From positions 1 through 64,000 of the forward strand of contig JBGVKY010000021.1 of assembly GCA_045123995.1 (NCBI GenBank): DNA of 64,000 nucleotides. The letters are read 5' to 3'. This DNA is from HGM11501 sp045123995 (GTDB lineage: Bacteria > Bacillota > Clostridia > CAKSNL01 > HGM11501). The notes under the pieces are model-generated. The model saw only the letters and a program-made list of their open reading frames with translations, did not search any database and was not told the DNA's origin. Made by a program: the position numbers and the translations under genes. Positions 17,121-26,242 of this stretch are shown here, in pieces. How positions within the stretch are numbered: position 1 is the stretch's first letter; each line of letters begins with the position of its first letter.

Positions 17121-17149
17121 TTGAAAAACTTGTAAAAAGGTTGTATAAT
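17121..17149 (+). promoter_or_regulatory. Sigma-A promoter of the diguanylate cyclase gene
   Basis: TTGAAA at 17121-17126 and TATAAT at 17144-17149, separated by 17 bp, 45 bases before the start codon. This separates the c-di-GMP synthesis gene from the upstream glycan operon. Confidence 0.75.
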
Positions 17150-17193
17150 TTTTAAAACGAAAATTATTATATAATGAAAGAAGACGAAGATAA

Positions 17194-19491
17194 ATGCCAA
17201 TAAAATACGGAAAGAAACAAAAACAGAATACCGTACTGTATACAATTTTGGCTATAATTATGATAATTGCGGTGTTTCTTGTAACTGTCGGGTCGTTTTA
17301 CTTAGAAGCCGAGGACGAAGCCTATGAGATTTTACATATGCAGACCAAGCAGATTAAGGATGACCTTACTTTGCAGATAAAGTCTGACAGGGAAAATCTT
17401 TTAACCATGGCTTCCTTTGCTTCAAAACTCTATACTGACGGGGAGAGTTATGACATTTTGTTTGAGTCCTTCAAGCCAATAGGAATGTTTTCCAATATCG
17501 GAATACTCGATAAGAACAATCAGTTCTCCACATTGATGGGGACATTGGACTTGAACGGAAAAATTTCCTTTAAGGAAGAAGCTAAGAAAGGAATTTACAT
17601 AAGCGGAAGAGTTCCGGACCTTACAAGAGACGGAGCGGAAGTTATAAGAAGTGCAGTTCCCATAAAGGTAAATGGGGAAACCGTTGGTATGCTGTATGGA
17701 CTTATACCCCTCGGAAACATGGCGAAAAGATATAACACCTTGGCGAAAGAGCTGGATGCTCAGCTTTTTGTATACAATAAAGAAACCGGGAAATTCCTTA
17801 TAGATACAATAGATAAAAACCCGGGAGAGTTGTCACAATTTAAGAACCGTGAATATAATGGTGATAACTCCTATGAAGCTTTCCTTACGAAGGAAAGCGG
17901 ATTTACCTCTTTTAAATCCATTTTCACTGGAGAAGATTTATATGTTCATTTTTCCACACTGGAGGATTTTAACTGGGGTATTATGCTTGCCCGCTATGAA
18001 TCTCAGGTATTTTCCAGCACTCACTCTTTAACTTTGGTTTTCCTTGCGGCTTTCTTTATCCTGATTGCGATTATGTCAATCTACCTGTTTTTTATAATGG
18101 TGGGGGAAAGACGCCGTTCAAAAGTTATCAAAGAGTCTTCGGCAATAAGAAAACTTCTTCTGGAAATCAATCAACAGCAGGGAAACGTTCTTGAGGCATT
18201 AAAGAGTGTGCAGGAGGTTTCGGTTTCACGGTCCGCCTTTTTTGTGGATACGTCAGGTGAGGATTATCACTATATCCTGCCTAATTTGACAGACAAACTT
18301 TTATCAGGAGAAGAAAGAAAGTACTTTACGGGAGAACTTTTCCGCTATGCAGCAAAATACAGCAGCATAAATGAGTCTGCAGTCGGAATCATGAGAATTA
18401 TCCCCGGCGGTCATCTTTTGAAGATCAACCCGGAATTGTATGATTTCTTCAATAACCATGAAATCAAAGAGGTTTCTTTTGCAATTATCACGGATAATAA
18501 CAATCATGTAAGTATTTTGGGTGTTATCAATCCAGGAAAAACTCAGATATCGTTGGCTCTTTTGGAAGATGTGGCGGTTTGCTTCTCAATTGCTGTATTT
18601 AACAAGAACCACCTTAACAGAACGGAGCTTGCCGCAACGACAGATTCTCTTACAGGCGTACTTAACAGAGTATCATTCAAAAAAGATATTTTGGTGCTGG
18701 ATAATGAAAAACCCGAAGATTTTTCCTGCATATATATAGACGTAAATGAGCTTCATTTAAGAAATAATAAGTATGGCCATGCTGCCGGGGATGAAATGCT
18801 TATATACATTGCAAATTCCCTAAAGGAAGTATTTTACGGACATTCCATTTACCGCATGGGCGGAGATGAATTTTTGGTATTCTGTGTGGAGACAGAAGGG
18901 GAAATAGTCAAGAACAATATTGATACATTTATAGAGCAACTTAAGGTAAGAGAATATAATGTGGCTATCGGCATGTCTTACAGAAAGCAGAATACAAACT
19001 GCGAAGAAATAGTGAGAGAAGCCGAAAAGAGGATGTATGAGGCAAAGGCCAAGTATTATCAGAACAAGGAAGAAAAGAGCGTTGCCCAGGACACCGATAA
19101 GAAATATGCACAGACTAAAACGGGTATCAGGGAAATAGATACAATGATATCTGTCTTAAAGGAACACTACAACGGTATATATAGGGTATCTTTGGATACA
19201 GACAATGCTCACCGCATTTTAATGCCTGCATATCTGGGATACAATGAAAATGAAGAACACTTTTCGAAATTACTGGCAAAATACATAGACGAAGTAGTTC
19301 ATCCGGACTTTCACAGAGCCGTAACAAGCTTTCTTAATTACGAGGCCATAAAAAGGCATATGGCAGAAGGAAAGATTCCTAAAATCAGATATAAAAAAGC
19401 CAACGGCGAAACCGTAATTTTAAGTGTATACAGCTTGGAGGACAGTAATGAAAATGTTAATGAAACTCTCTGGGTATTCAAAAAAGGATAA
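17194..19491 (+). CDS. Membrane-bound diguanylate cyclase with external sensor domain
   Basis: A 765-residue sensor cyclase. Membrane helices lie at about 13-35 and 280-302 and enclose about 240 external residues with the pattern of a double-Cache sensor. The GGDEF domain (about 480-625) has 'TTDSLTGVLNR', the metal Asp in 'YIDVNELH', 'KYGHAAGDEML' and the intact signature 'RMGGDEF', so it should make c-di-GMP. The RxxD inhibitory site normally found five residues before GGDEF is absent (FYGH), so product inhibition is not expected. About 125 further residues at the end look like a PAS-type domain. The weak ribosome site GAAGAC suggests low expression. Confidence 0.9.
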   Translation: MPIKYGKKQKQNTVLYTILAIIMIIAVFLVTVGSFYLEAEDEAYEILHMQTKQIKDDLTLQIKSDRENLLTMASFASKLYTDGESYDILFESFKPIGMFSNIGILDKNNQFSTLMGTLDLNGKISFKEEAKKGIYISGRVPDLTRDGAEVIRSAVPIKVNGETVGMLYGLIPLGNMAKRYNTLAKELDAQLFVYNKETGKFLIDTIDKNPGELSQFKNREYNGDNSYEAFLTKESGFTSFKSIFTGEDLYVHFSTLEDFNWGIMLARYESQVFSSTHSLTLVFLAAFFILIAIMSIYLFFIMVGERRRSKVIKESSAIRKLLLEINQQQGNVLEALKSVQEVSVSRSAFFVDTSGEDYHYILPNLTDKLLSGEERKYFTGELFRYAAKYSSINESAVGIMRIIPGGHLLKINPELYDFFNNHEIKEVSFAIITDNNNHVSILGVINPGKTQISLALLEDVAVCFSIAVFNKNHLNRTELAATTDSLTGVLNRVSFKKDILVLDNEKPEDFSCIYIDVNELHLRNNKYGHAAGDEMLIYIANSLKEVFYGHSIYRMGGDEFLVFCVETEGEIVKNNIDTFIEQLKVREYNVAIGMSYRKQNTNCEEIVREAEKRMYEAKAKYYQNKEEKSVAQDTDKKYAQTKTGIREIDTMISVLKEHYNGIYRVSLDTDNAHRILMPAYLGYNENEEHFSKLLAKYIDEVVHPDFHRAVTSFLNYEAIKRHMAEGKIPKIRYKKANGETVILSVYSLEDSNENVNETLWVFKKG

Positions 19492-19520
19492 TATTAAAAG
19501 GAGATAAGCTTTCATGAAAA

Positions 19521-20456
19521 TTGGAAGCGACCGAATGTATGTGGTTTTTTATTGAAACTTTATTGATATTCATACTTACGTTTTTCATAATAGCCTTGCT
19601 TTTAAAATTAAGGCATATGAAAAAAGAAGATGAAGCAAAAAAAATAACAGACAGTAAGAACGACAGAAAAGAAGATGTTAAAGATAATAATTTGACAGAA
19701 AGTATTTTGAACGGCCTTAAAAATGATGAATTCAAGATGTACCTTCAGTTCATTGTGGATAATGCCACCAAGAAGATTTCCTCTGCCGAAGCTCTTTCCA
19801 GGTGGGAATCCGTCGAAAAAGGTATTGTGGGACCGGGCGGATATATAGAAGAGATGGAAAGTACAGGTCTTATAAGCAGACATGACTTTCACATTTTTGA
19901 ACTTGTTTGCCAACAACTTGAAAAATGGAATAACACGGAGTATAAGAACATATCAATTTCCTGTAATTTCACAAGAATAACCCTTTCTGAAGAAAATTTC
20001 ATTGAAAACATCAAGGCGATTTCTGATAAATATGATTTTGATAAATCAAAACTTTCTATCGAAATAACCGAAGATGCCATAGAGAAGGACATGGAATCTG
20101 CAACAGAAAATGTTAAAAAGTGTAAAGAGCTGGGATTTAAGGTTTATCTTGACGATTTGGGAAGCGGTTATACTTCCCTTACAAATCTTTGCGACTACCC
20201 GATTGACGTTGTTAAAATTGACAGGGACATTCTTTTAAGAATACATTCTGAAAAAGGAAAGGATTTATTCTCGGGAATAGTTGCTCTTGCTCACAGTCTT
20301 GGAATCGAGGTTATCTGCGAGGGAGTTGAAACCGAAGAGCATAATGCATTTGTATCAGAGACTCCCTGCAATTACATTCAGGGCTGGTTCTTTTCAAAAC
20401 CAATTCCCCAGGAAGAGTGGGAGAAGTTTATCTTAAATTATGCATCGGCAAAGTAA
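19521..20456 (+). CDS. EAL-domain c-di-GMP phosphodiesterase with membrane anchor
   Basis: About 311 residues: one N-terminal membrane helix (about 9-30), a charged linker, then an EAL domain. Residues for activity are present: 'SAEALSRW', Asn in 'SCNFTRI', Glu in 'IEITED', 'YLDDLGSGYTSL', Lys in 'VKIDRDI', 'CEGVETEEH' and 'IQGWFFSKPIP'. The start is unclear. AGGAG at 19499-19503 is best placed for an ATG at 19514, which is in another frame and stops after 13 codons. The EAL frame itself can start at TTG 19521 or ATG 19539. It lies 29 bases after the cyclase gene and ends at a strong terminator, so the two opposing enzymes form one unit. Confidence 0.87.
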   Translation: MEATECMWFFIETLLIFILTFFIIALLLKLRHMKKEDEAKKITDSKNDRKEDVKDNNLTESILNGLKNDEFKMYLQFIVDNATKKISSAEALSRWESVEKGIVGPGGYIEEMESTGLISRHDFHIFELVCQQLEKWNNTEYKNISISCNFTRITLSEENFIENIKAISDKYDFDKSKLSIEITEDAIEKDMESATENVKKCKELGFKVYLDDLGSGYTSLTNLCDYPIDVVKIDRDILLRIHSEKGKDLFSGIVALAHSLGIEVICEGVETEEHNAFVSETPCNYIQGWFFSKPIPQEEWEKFILNYASAK

Positions 20457-20493
20457 AATAAACCCCGGGAAACAACGACCCGGGATTTATTTT
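20456..20493 (+). terminator. Terminator closing the glycan / c-di-GMP region
   Basis: Bases 20456-20469 pair with 20479-20492 (AAATAAACCCCGGG against CCCGGGATTTATTT, one wobble or mismatch) around a loop of about nine bases, followed by TTTAAGTT. The stem begins inside the stop codon of the EAL gene. Confidence 0.85.
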
Positions 20494-20536
20494 AAGTTAA
20501 TCCTGCATAAGCCTATGGAATAGAAGGAAGTAATTT

Positions 20537-20845
20537 ATGAAAAAATGCCGTATAACCGTTATGAGGAAGGCAAACTATAAGGATTTGTCGGAAAAATATG
20601 AAAACCTAATAGAGCACGCCTGCGACCTTGAAGAAGGACAGATTTTTATTGCAGAGGGGATGAAAAAGCCTGAGGGACTTTGTGACAGTGCCTGGGAAAG
20701 TATGGCGTATTTTGTGAGGACTCTTTCAGAGGGCGGAGGGAATTTCTATGACGGGTGGATGAAAAATCCCAATTCCGCCATGATTTCCTGCAACGACGGA
20801 TTCAGACCGGTAAGTTTTTATATTGAAACATTACCGGAAGAATAA
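20537..20845 (+). CDS. TIGR04076-type small protein of unknown function
   Basis: A 102-residue protein that matches my memory of the TIGR04076 family: start 'KKCRITVMRKANY', then 'EEGQIFIAEGMKKPEGLCDSAW' and the end 'CNDGFRPVSFYIETL', with conserved cysteines. Function is not known. Relatives are small soluble proteins often near redox or cofactor genes. It has its own ribosome site (GAAGGAAG) and sits between the glycan cluster terminator and the MscS gene. Confidence 0.75.
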   Translation: MKKCRITVMRKANYKDLSEKYENLIEHACDLEEGQIFIAEGMKKPEGLCDSAWESMAYFVRTLSEGGGNFYDGWMKNPNSAMISCNDGFRPVSFYIETLPEE

Positions 20846-20871
20846 AATACAATTATAAAAGGAGACGTTTT

Positions 20872-21684
20872 ATGAAAACAGAAAAAATACTTGAGTTTTT
20901 ATTTGAATTATTAGCATCGCTTGGTCTTAAAATATTAGGTGCATTAGTCCTTTTGATTGTGGGTTTAAAGCTCATTAAATTCCTTAAAAAATGGATAAAA
21001 GTATCTTCTAAGCTTGAAAAGGTGGATATGGGAGTAAGGACATTTTTAAGTAGTTTTTTGGGAGTAGCTTTGTATATAGTGCTCTTTATATCAATAGCAA
21101 TGGTTCTTGGTATACCCACAACTTCTTTTATTACGGCACTTGCTTCCTGTGGTATTGCTGTTGGCCTTGCTCTTCAGGGGGCACTCGGAAATCTGGCAGG
21201 CGGTATCATGATTTTGATATTCAGACCCTTTAGGGTTGGAGATTACATAACAACAGCCTCAACCTCCGGAACAGTTTCCAATATAACTATAATGTATACA
21301 GTTTTAACTACTCCTGATAACAAGGTTATAACCATTCCCAACGGAACACTTACAAATTCTGTTATAGAGAATTATTCTGTATCAAAAGAGAGAAGAGTTG
21401 ATGTTTTATTCACAACCGGTTATGATAGCGATATAGAAAAGGTAAAAGAAATTTTACTTGCCGAAGCGGAAAAACATGAAAAAATTCTCAGTGAACCTGC
21501 ACCCTTTGCCCGTCTCACAAATCATGGGGACAGTGCTCTTGAATATACTATGAGGGTATGGTGCAAGGCAGAGGATTACTGGAGTGTTAAATTTGACCTT
21601 ATTGAAAGCGTAAAAAAGGAATTTGATAAAAACGGAATAGAAATTCCTTATCCTCAGATGGATATTCACGTGGATAATAAATAA
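20872..21684 (+). CDS. Small-conductance mechanosensitive channel (MscS family)
   Basis: 270 residues, the usual size of the minimal MscS. Three membrane helices cover about residues 15-130. The third, pore-lining helix shows the alternating Gly/Ala pattern 'GIAVGLALQGALGNLAGG', and 'RPFRVGDYI' begins the cytoplasmic beta domain. The C-terminal part (about 180-268) forms the vestibule. The channel opens on membrane tension and protects the cell from hypo-osmotic shock. The ribosome site AAAGGAG precedes the ATG. Confidence 0.93.
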   Translation: MKTEKILEFLFELLASLGLKILGALVLLIVGLKLIKFLKKWIKVSSKLEKVDMGVRTFLSSFLGVALYIVLFISIAMVLGIPTTSFITALASCGIAVGLALQGALGNLAGGIMILIFRPFRVGDYITTASTSGTVSNITIMYTVLTTPDNKVITIPNGTLTNSVIENYSVSKERRVDVLFTTGYDSDIEKVKEILLAEAEKHEKILSEPAPFARLTNHGDSALEYTMRVWCKAEDYWSVKFDLIESVKKEFDKNGIEIPYPQMDIHVDNK

Positions 21685-21687
21685 TGC

Positions 21688-21716
21688 TTGACTTAACCTT
21701 AAAGGTGTGCTATAAT
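21688..21716 (+). promoter_or_regulatory. Consensus sigma-A promoter of the rimP-nusA operon
   Basis: TTGACT at 21688-21693 and TATAAT at 21711-21716 with a 17-bp spacer. It stands in front of the rimP leader hairpin and should drive the long operon rimP to ribF. Confidence 0.88.
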
Positions 21717-21728
21717 GTCTTAGACGCA

Positions 21729-21754
21729 AAAGAGTGGGAATTCTCCCACTCTTT
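21729..21754 (+). promoter_or_regulatory. Leader hairpin upstream of rimP
   Basis: Bases 21729-21739 pair perfectly with 21744-21754 (11 bp, AAAGAGTGGGA), with the 4-base loop ATTC. It begins about 10 bases after the expected transcription start. Hairpins built on a GAGTGGG / CCCACTC stem are common in front of rimP in Firmicutes. Here it may stabilise the mRNA or act as an attenuator controlled by NusA. The short T-run after it is weak. Confidence 0.7.
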
Positions 21755-21801
21755 CGTGTTGTATCGGAAAAATTTATTCATAAGTAAAGCGAGGGATAGT
21801 T

Positions 21802-22260
21802 TTGTCCAAAATAGAAGAAATTGCAGAAAGGGAAGCGGCCACAATTTGCGAAAAAGAGGGGCTCTACGTCTACGAGGTGGAATATAAAAAAGAGGGTGCG
21901 GATATGTGCCTCAGAGTATATATTGATTCAGATTCTGGCGTTACTTTGGAAGACTGCGAAAAAGTAAGCCGTGCCTTATCCGACAGGCTTGATGAATTAG
22001 ACCCGATAAAAACGGCATACGAGCTTGAAATTTCATCGCCCGGAGTTGAAAGGCTTTTAACAAGGGATTGGCACTTTCATAAGGTTATAGGCAAGAAAAT
22101 AAATGTCAAGCTTTATAATCCTATAAACAAGGTTAAAACCCTTACCGGTATATTGAAAGCGGCGGATGAAACAACCTTTACGATTGAACTTAATGAGCAA
22201 GAAATCCTTACCATAGAAAAAGATAAAGCAAGTCAGATTAAAACAGTATTTGAATTTTAG
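21802..22260 (+). CDS. rimP: Ribosome maturation factor RimP
   Basis: 152 residues, the normal size. Conserved features: 'GLYVYEVEYKKEG', 'LRVYIDSDSGVTLEDC', 'RALSDRLDE' and 'YELEISSPGVERLL'. RimP helps assemble the 30S subunit around helix 44 of 16S rRNA. The start is a TTG at 21802 behind GCGAGGGA, and the protein begins with SKIEEIAEREA. It is the first gene of the operon, 15 bases before nusA. Confidence 0.96.
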   Translation: MSKIEEIAEREAATICEKEGLYVYEVEYKKEGADMCLRVYIDSDSGVTLEDCEKVSRALSDRLDELDPIKTAYELEISSPGVERLLTRDWHFHKVIGKKINVKLYNPINKVKTLTGILKAADETTFTIELNEQEILTIEKDKASQIKTVFEF

Positions 22261-22275
22261 GGGGTATTTGAAAAA

Positions 22276-23310
22276 ATGAACACAGAACTTATGGAAGCTT
22301 TGGTTGAGCTTGAAAAAACAAAGGATATAAAAAAGGATTACATGGTGGACGCCATAAAGTCTGCATTGGTTGCAGCCTGCAAGAAAAATTATCTTGACAA
22401 CCTTTATATCCGTGTGGAAATGGACGATGAAACAGGCGTGATTTCTGCATTCACACAGAAAAAGGTAGCAGAGGAAGTGGAAGACCCCATAAACGAAATT
22501 TCTTTGGAGGAAGCAAGAATCTTAAAGCCTACCTATGAAGTGGGAGATTTCGTGGATTATGCAGTAGACCCTATGCTTTTCGGAAGAATAGCGGCACAAA
22601 CTGCAAAGCAGGTTATTATCCAGAAAATAAGAGAAGCTGAAAGAGGACATCTTTTTGATGCATTCACAGAAAAAGAGGGTAAAATTTTAACAGGCGTTAT
22701 CCAAAAAGAAGACAGAAAGGGAATTATCGTTTCTCTTGAGGATAATGCTGAGGGAATACTTCCTATGAGTGAAAGAATTCCCGGCGAAGAATATCCTTAT
22801 AACAAGAGAATGAAGTTCTTTGTTATGGAAATCAAAAAGGGCTATATGGGTCCCCAGATTTTACTTTCAAGAACACATCCCGGACTTATAAGAAAGCTTT
22901 TTGAACAGGAAGTTCCCGAAATTGCAGAGGGTACTGTAGAAATCAAGAGCGTAGTAAGAGAAGCGGGCTCCCGCACAAAGATGGCGGTTTGGTCAAGCGA
23001 CGAAAAAATTGACCCCATCGGCTCCTGCGTAGGTCAGAAGGGTATGAGAGTAAATGCGGTTATGGACGGCATGGGAGATGAGAAAATTGACATCATAAAG
23101 TATTCTGACGACCCTGCTGAATTCATAAAGTCCGCTTTAAGCCCTGCAAAAGTAACCTCCGTTACAATAAACGAAGAAGACAAAACTGCGGCAGTAGAAG
23201 TTCCCGAATATCAGCTTTCACTGGCTATCGGTAAGGAAGGTCAGAACGTAAGAATCGCAGCAAGGCTTACAGGCTGGAAAATAGATATAAAGAGCGAAAG
23301 CGCCCAGTAA
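22276..23310 (+). CDS. nusA: Transcription termination/antitermination factor NusA
   Basis: 344 residues: N-terminal RNA-polymerase-binding domain (1 to about 125), S1 domain (about 130-200, 'GKILTGVIQKEDRKGIIV'), KH1 ('DPIGSCVGQKGMRVNAV') and KH2 ('LAIGKEGQNVRIAARLTGW'). It has the short Gram-positive form without the acidic repeats of E. coli NusA. It acts on paused RNA polymerase and shapes hairpins such as the one in this operon's own leader. GGGGG precedes the ATG at moderate distance. Confidence 0.97.
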   Translation: MNTELMEALVELEKTKDIKKDYMVDAIKSALVAACKKNYLDNLYIRVEMDDETGVISAFTQKKVAEEVEDPINEISLEEARILKPTYEVGDFVDYAVDPMLFGRIAAQTAKQVIIQKIREAERGHLFDAFTEKEGKILTGVIQKEDRKGIIVSLEDNAEGILPMSERIPGEEYPYNKRMKFFVMEIKKGYMGPQILLSRTHPGLIRKLFEQEVPEIAEGTVEIKSVVREAGSRTKMAVWSSDEKIDPIGSCVGQKGMRVNAVMDGMGDEKIDIIKYSDDPAEFIKSALSPAKVTSVTINEEDKTAAVEVPEYQLSLAIGKEGQNVRIAARLTGWKIDIKSESAQ

Positions 23311-23323
23311 GAGGTGACGGTAC

Positions 23324-23587
23324 TTGACTAAGAATATTCCACTGCGTATGTGCGCAGTTTGCAGACAAAGCAAAGAAAAGAAAGAGCTTTTAAGGATTGT
23401 GAAAAATAAAGACGGTGAGATTTTCATAGACCCTACCGGAAAGGCTAACGGAAGAGGTGCTTATATCTGTAAAGACGGCTCCTGCATAGAGGAAGCAGAA
23501 CAGAAGAAAGCCCTCGAAAGGTCTTTCAAAGCAGCTTTGGATAAGGAATTTTATTCGGTATTAAAAGACGCAATCAAAGAAGACTAA
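23324..23587 (+). CDS. rnpM: RNase P modulator RnpM (YlxR)
   Basis: 87 residues of the YlxR family: 'RMCAVCRQSKEKKELLRIV', 'DPTGKANGRGAYIC' and a C-terminal 'ALERSFKAAL'. YlxR binds RNA, and in Bacillus it was shown to bind and modulate RNase P. The start is TTG at 23324 behind GAGGTGA. In most Firmicutes the L7Ae-like ylxQ gene follows, but here infB comes after only 15 bases, so ylxQ is absent. Confidence 0.92.
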   Translation: MTKNIPLRMCAVCRQSKEKKELLRIVKNKDGEIFIDPTGKANGRGAYICKDGSCIEEAEQKKALERSFKAALDKEFYSVLKDAIKED

Positions 23588-23602
23588 TATGGAGGTGTTT
23601 CT

Positions 23603-25879
23603 ATGGCTAAAATAAAGGTTAGTGAACTTTCTAAAATAATAGGTGTAAAAAGTACGGAACTGGTTGAAATTCTTAAGGGAACAGGAACTCAGGTTAAAGG
23701 TTCTTCCAGCACCCTGTCCGACATGGACATGAACATTCTGCTTGAGCATTATACCGCCCTTTACGATGACGGTTCCGATATATATGAATTTATGAAATCC
23801 CTGTGCCCCAAAGAACCTGAGGTAAAAGAAGAGGTTAAGGTGGAGAAGAAGGAAGAGGTTAAAACCGCTCCCATAGATTCCAAGGAACCTGAAAAGAAGA
23901 AGGAAGCAGGAGAAAAGCCCAACAGAAATGTGGAAAAGCGTTATGTGGATACCCGTGTAAACGTTGTGGATTTGTCCAAATATAACGATTCTGAAAAGAT
24001 AGAGGAAATGGCTCCCGAGCTTAAGGACACTGTTACAAATAAGCAGAAGATTAAGAGGGGACAGAAAAACAAATTCCAGCAGAAGAAAGAAGCTTTCGTT
24101 CCTAAAAAGGAAGAGGCTAAGAAAAAGGAAAAGCTTGAAATTGAAATTCCTGATGAAATACTGGTTTCTGAGCTTGCTGAAAAACTTAAAACTTCTGCAA
24201 ATGATGTTATTAAACGCCTTATGTTAATCGGTGTGATGGCAAATTTGAATCAGTCTGTTGACTTTGATACAGCAAGTCTTATTGCAGAAGATATGGGCGC
24301 CAAGGTAACAAAGGAAATTATTGTAACCAAAGAAGATGTTCTCTTTAACGATGTGGAGGATGCCGAAGAAGATTTGCTTCCCAGAGACCCAGTTGTTGTT
24401 GTAATGGGTCACGTTGACCATGGTAAAACTTCACTTCTTGACGCCATAAGAGAAACAAATGTAGCATCCGGCGAAGCAGGAGGTATCACTCAGCATATCG
24501 GTGCTTACAGAGTTACAATTAACGGAAGACAGATTACTTTCTTAGATACCCCCGGACACGAAGCATTTACTGCTATGAGAGCCAGAGGTGCCCAGGTTAC
24601 AGATATTGCAATATTGGTTGTTGCGGCAGATGACGGTATTATGCCCCAGACAGTTGAAGCTATTAACCATGCCAAGGCTGCAGGACTTACAACAATCGTT
24701 GCAATAAATAAAATAGACAGAGAAAATGCAGATATTGAGAGAGTAAAAAGAGAGCTTTCTGAGAATGATATCTTAGTAGAAGAATGGGGCGGAGATACAG
24801 TTTGCTGTGAAGTTTCCGCTAAAAAGAGAATAAACATCGAAGGTCTTCTTGAAATGGTTATTTTGAGTGCCGACATGCTTGAACTTAAGGCCAACCCCAA
24901 CCGTATGGCAAAGGGTACAGTAATCGAATCCCGTCTCGACAAGGGAAGAGGTCCTGTTGCAACTGTACTGGTTCAGAAGGGTACCTTAAATCAGGGCGAC
25001 GTTGTGGTTGCAGGTACATCTGTCGGTAAGGTAAGAGTTATGACCGACGACAAGGGAAATAAGATAAAGACAGCAGGCCCCTCTGTTCCTGTTGAAATTG
25101 TGGGCTTGTCCGAAGCTCCCGAGGGCGGAGAAATCTTCTATGCAGTAGCAGATGAAAGAGCTGCCCGTGATGTAGTTGAGGCAAGAAAGCAGAAAATAAA
25201 GGATGAGACCATAAAGGCACAGAGCCAGGTCAGCTTAGATGACTTATTTGCCCAGATTTCTCAGGGTGATGTAAAGACTCTTAACATAATTGTAAAAGCA
25301 GACGTTCAGGGAAGCGTTGAAGCTGTCCGCCAGAGCCTTGAAAAGCTTTCCAATGAGGAAGTTAAGGTTAAGGTTATTCACGGAGCTGTGGGCGGTGTTA
25401 ACGAATCTGACGTAATGCTGGCTTCTGCTTCCAATGCAATTATTGTAGGCTTTAACGTAAGACCTGATGGCGGAGCTATTGTTTCTGCGGAGACAAAGGG
25501 CGTTGAAATGAGAATGTATCGCATTATCTATGATGCGATTGACGAAATTGAAGCGGCTATGAAAGGTATGCTTGCTCCTAAATTCCGTGAAAAGGTTACA
25601 GGCCATGCAGAAGTAAGACAGACCTTTAAGGTTTCCAGTGTCGGAACTATTGCAGGCTGCTATGTAACAGACGGAACCATAGCAAGAAACAATCAGGTTA
25701 GAGTTGTACGTAACGGTATCGTTATTTATGAGGGAGCCATTGATTCACTCAAGAGATTCAAAGATGACGCCAAGGAAGTTGCATCGGGCTTTGAATGCGG
25801 TATGAGCATTGAAAAGTTCAATGATATAAAGGAAGGCGACATATTTGAAAGCTTCACAATGGAAGAGGTTGAAAGATAA
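23603..25879 (+). CDS. infB: Translation initiation factor IF-2
   Basis: 758 residues. An N-terminal IF2_N domain ('IKVSELSKIIGVKSTELVEIL') is followed by a lysine/glutamate-rich linker (about 75-185), a second IF2_N ('VSELAEKLKTSANDVIKRLM'), then the GTPase: G1 'GHVDHGKTS', G3 'DTPGHEAF', G4 'NKID', G5 'SAKK'. Domains II to IV follow, ending in the initiator-tRNA-binding barrel. It brings fMet-tRNA to the 30S subunit. GGAGGTG precedes the ATG, and rbfA starts directly after the stop. Confidence 0.98.
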   Translation: MAKIKVSELSKIIGVKSTELVEILKGTGTQVKGSSSTLSDMDMNILLEHYTALYDDGSDIYEFMKSLCPKEPEVKEEVKVEKKEEVKTAPIDSKEPEKKKEAGEKPNRNVEKRYVDTRVNVVDLSKYNDSEKIEEMAPELKDTVTNKQKIKRGQKNKFQQKKEAFVPKKEEAKKKEKLEIEIPDEILVSELAEKLKTSANDVIKRLMLIGVMANLNQSVDFDTASLIAEDMGAKVTKEIIVTKEDVLFNDVEDAEEDLLPRDPVVVVMGHVDHGKTSLLDAIRETNVASGEAGGITQHIGAYRVTINGRQITFLDTPGHEAFTAMRARGAQVTDIAILVVAADDGIMPQTVEAINHAKAAGLTTIVAINKIDRENADIERVKRELSENDILVEEWGGDTVCCEVSAKKRINIEGLLEMVILSADMLELKANPNRMAKGTVIESRLDKGRGPVATVLVQKGTLNQGDVVVAGTSVGKVRVMTDDKGNKIKTAGPSVPVEIVGLSEAPEGGEIFYAVADERAARDVVEARKQKIKDETIKAQSQVSLDDLFAQISQGDVKTLNIIVKADVQGSVEAVRQSLEKLSNEEVKVKVIHGAVGGVNESDVMLASASNAIIVGFNVRPDGGAIVSAETKGVEMRMYRIIYDAIDEIEAAMKGMLAPKFREKVTGHAEVRQTFKVSSVGTIAGCYVTDGTIARNNQVRVVRNGIVIYEGAIDSLKRFKDDAKEVASGFECGMSIEKFNDIKEGDIFESFTMEEVER

Positions 25880-26242
25880 ATGAGTTTCGATAGGATTGAA
25901 AGAATATCCGGAGAAGTGAAAAGGGAAATTGCCAATATTTTAAGAGAGATAAAGGATCCCAGAATGAAAGGCATGATAAGTGTTCTGGCAGTAAAGGTGA
26001 CAAAGGATTTGTCCCACGCTAAAATTATTTTGAGTGTTTTGGGGTCAGAGGAAGATAAAAAATCCACTTTATCTGCTCTTAAGTCTGCATCAGGTTATAT
26101 GAGAAGAGAGCTTTCTTCAAGAGTTGATTTGAGAGTTACTCCCAATCTTTCCTTTGAGGTAAGCGATTCAATTGAGCATGAAATTCACATAAGCAAGCTC
26201 ATTGAAGAAGCAAATAAAAAAATTGGTGATAATAATGAATAA
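25880..26242 (+). CDS. rbfA: 30S ribosome-binding factor RbfA
   Basis: 120 residues with a KH-like fold: 'RIERISGEVKREIANILREIKDPR', 'VTKDLSHAKIILSVLG' and 'LRVTPNLSFEVSDSIEH'. RbfA binds immature 30S particles and is needed for late 16S processing. The ATG follows the infB stop with no gap, using a ribosome site (GAGGTTGAAAG) inside infB. The end overlaps the next gene by 8 bases. Confidence 0.96.
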   Translation: MSFDRIERISGEVKREIANILREIKDPRMKGMISVLAVKVTKDLSHAKIILSVLGSEEDKKSTLSALKSASGYMRRELSSRVDLRVTPNLSFEVSDSIEHEIHISKLIEEANKKIGDNNE

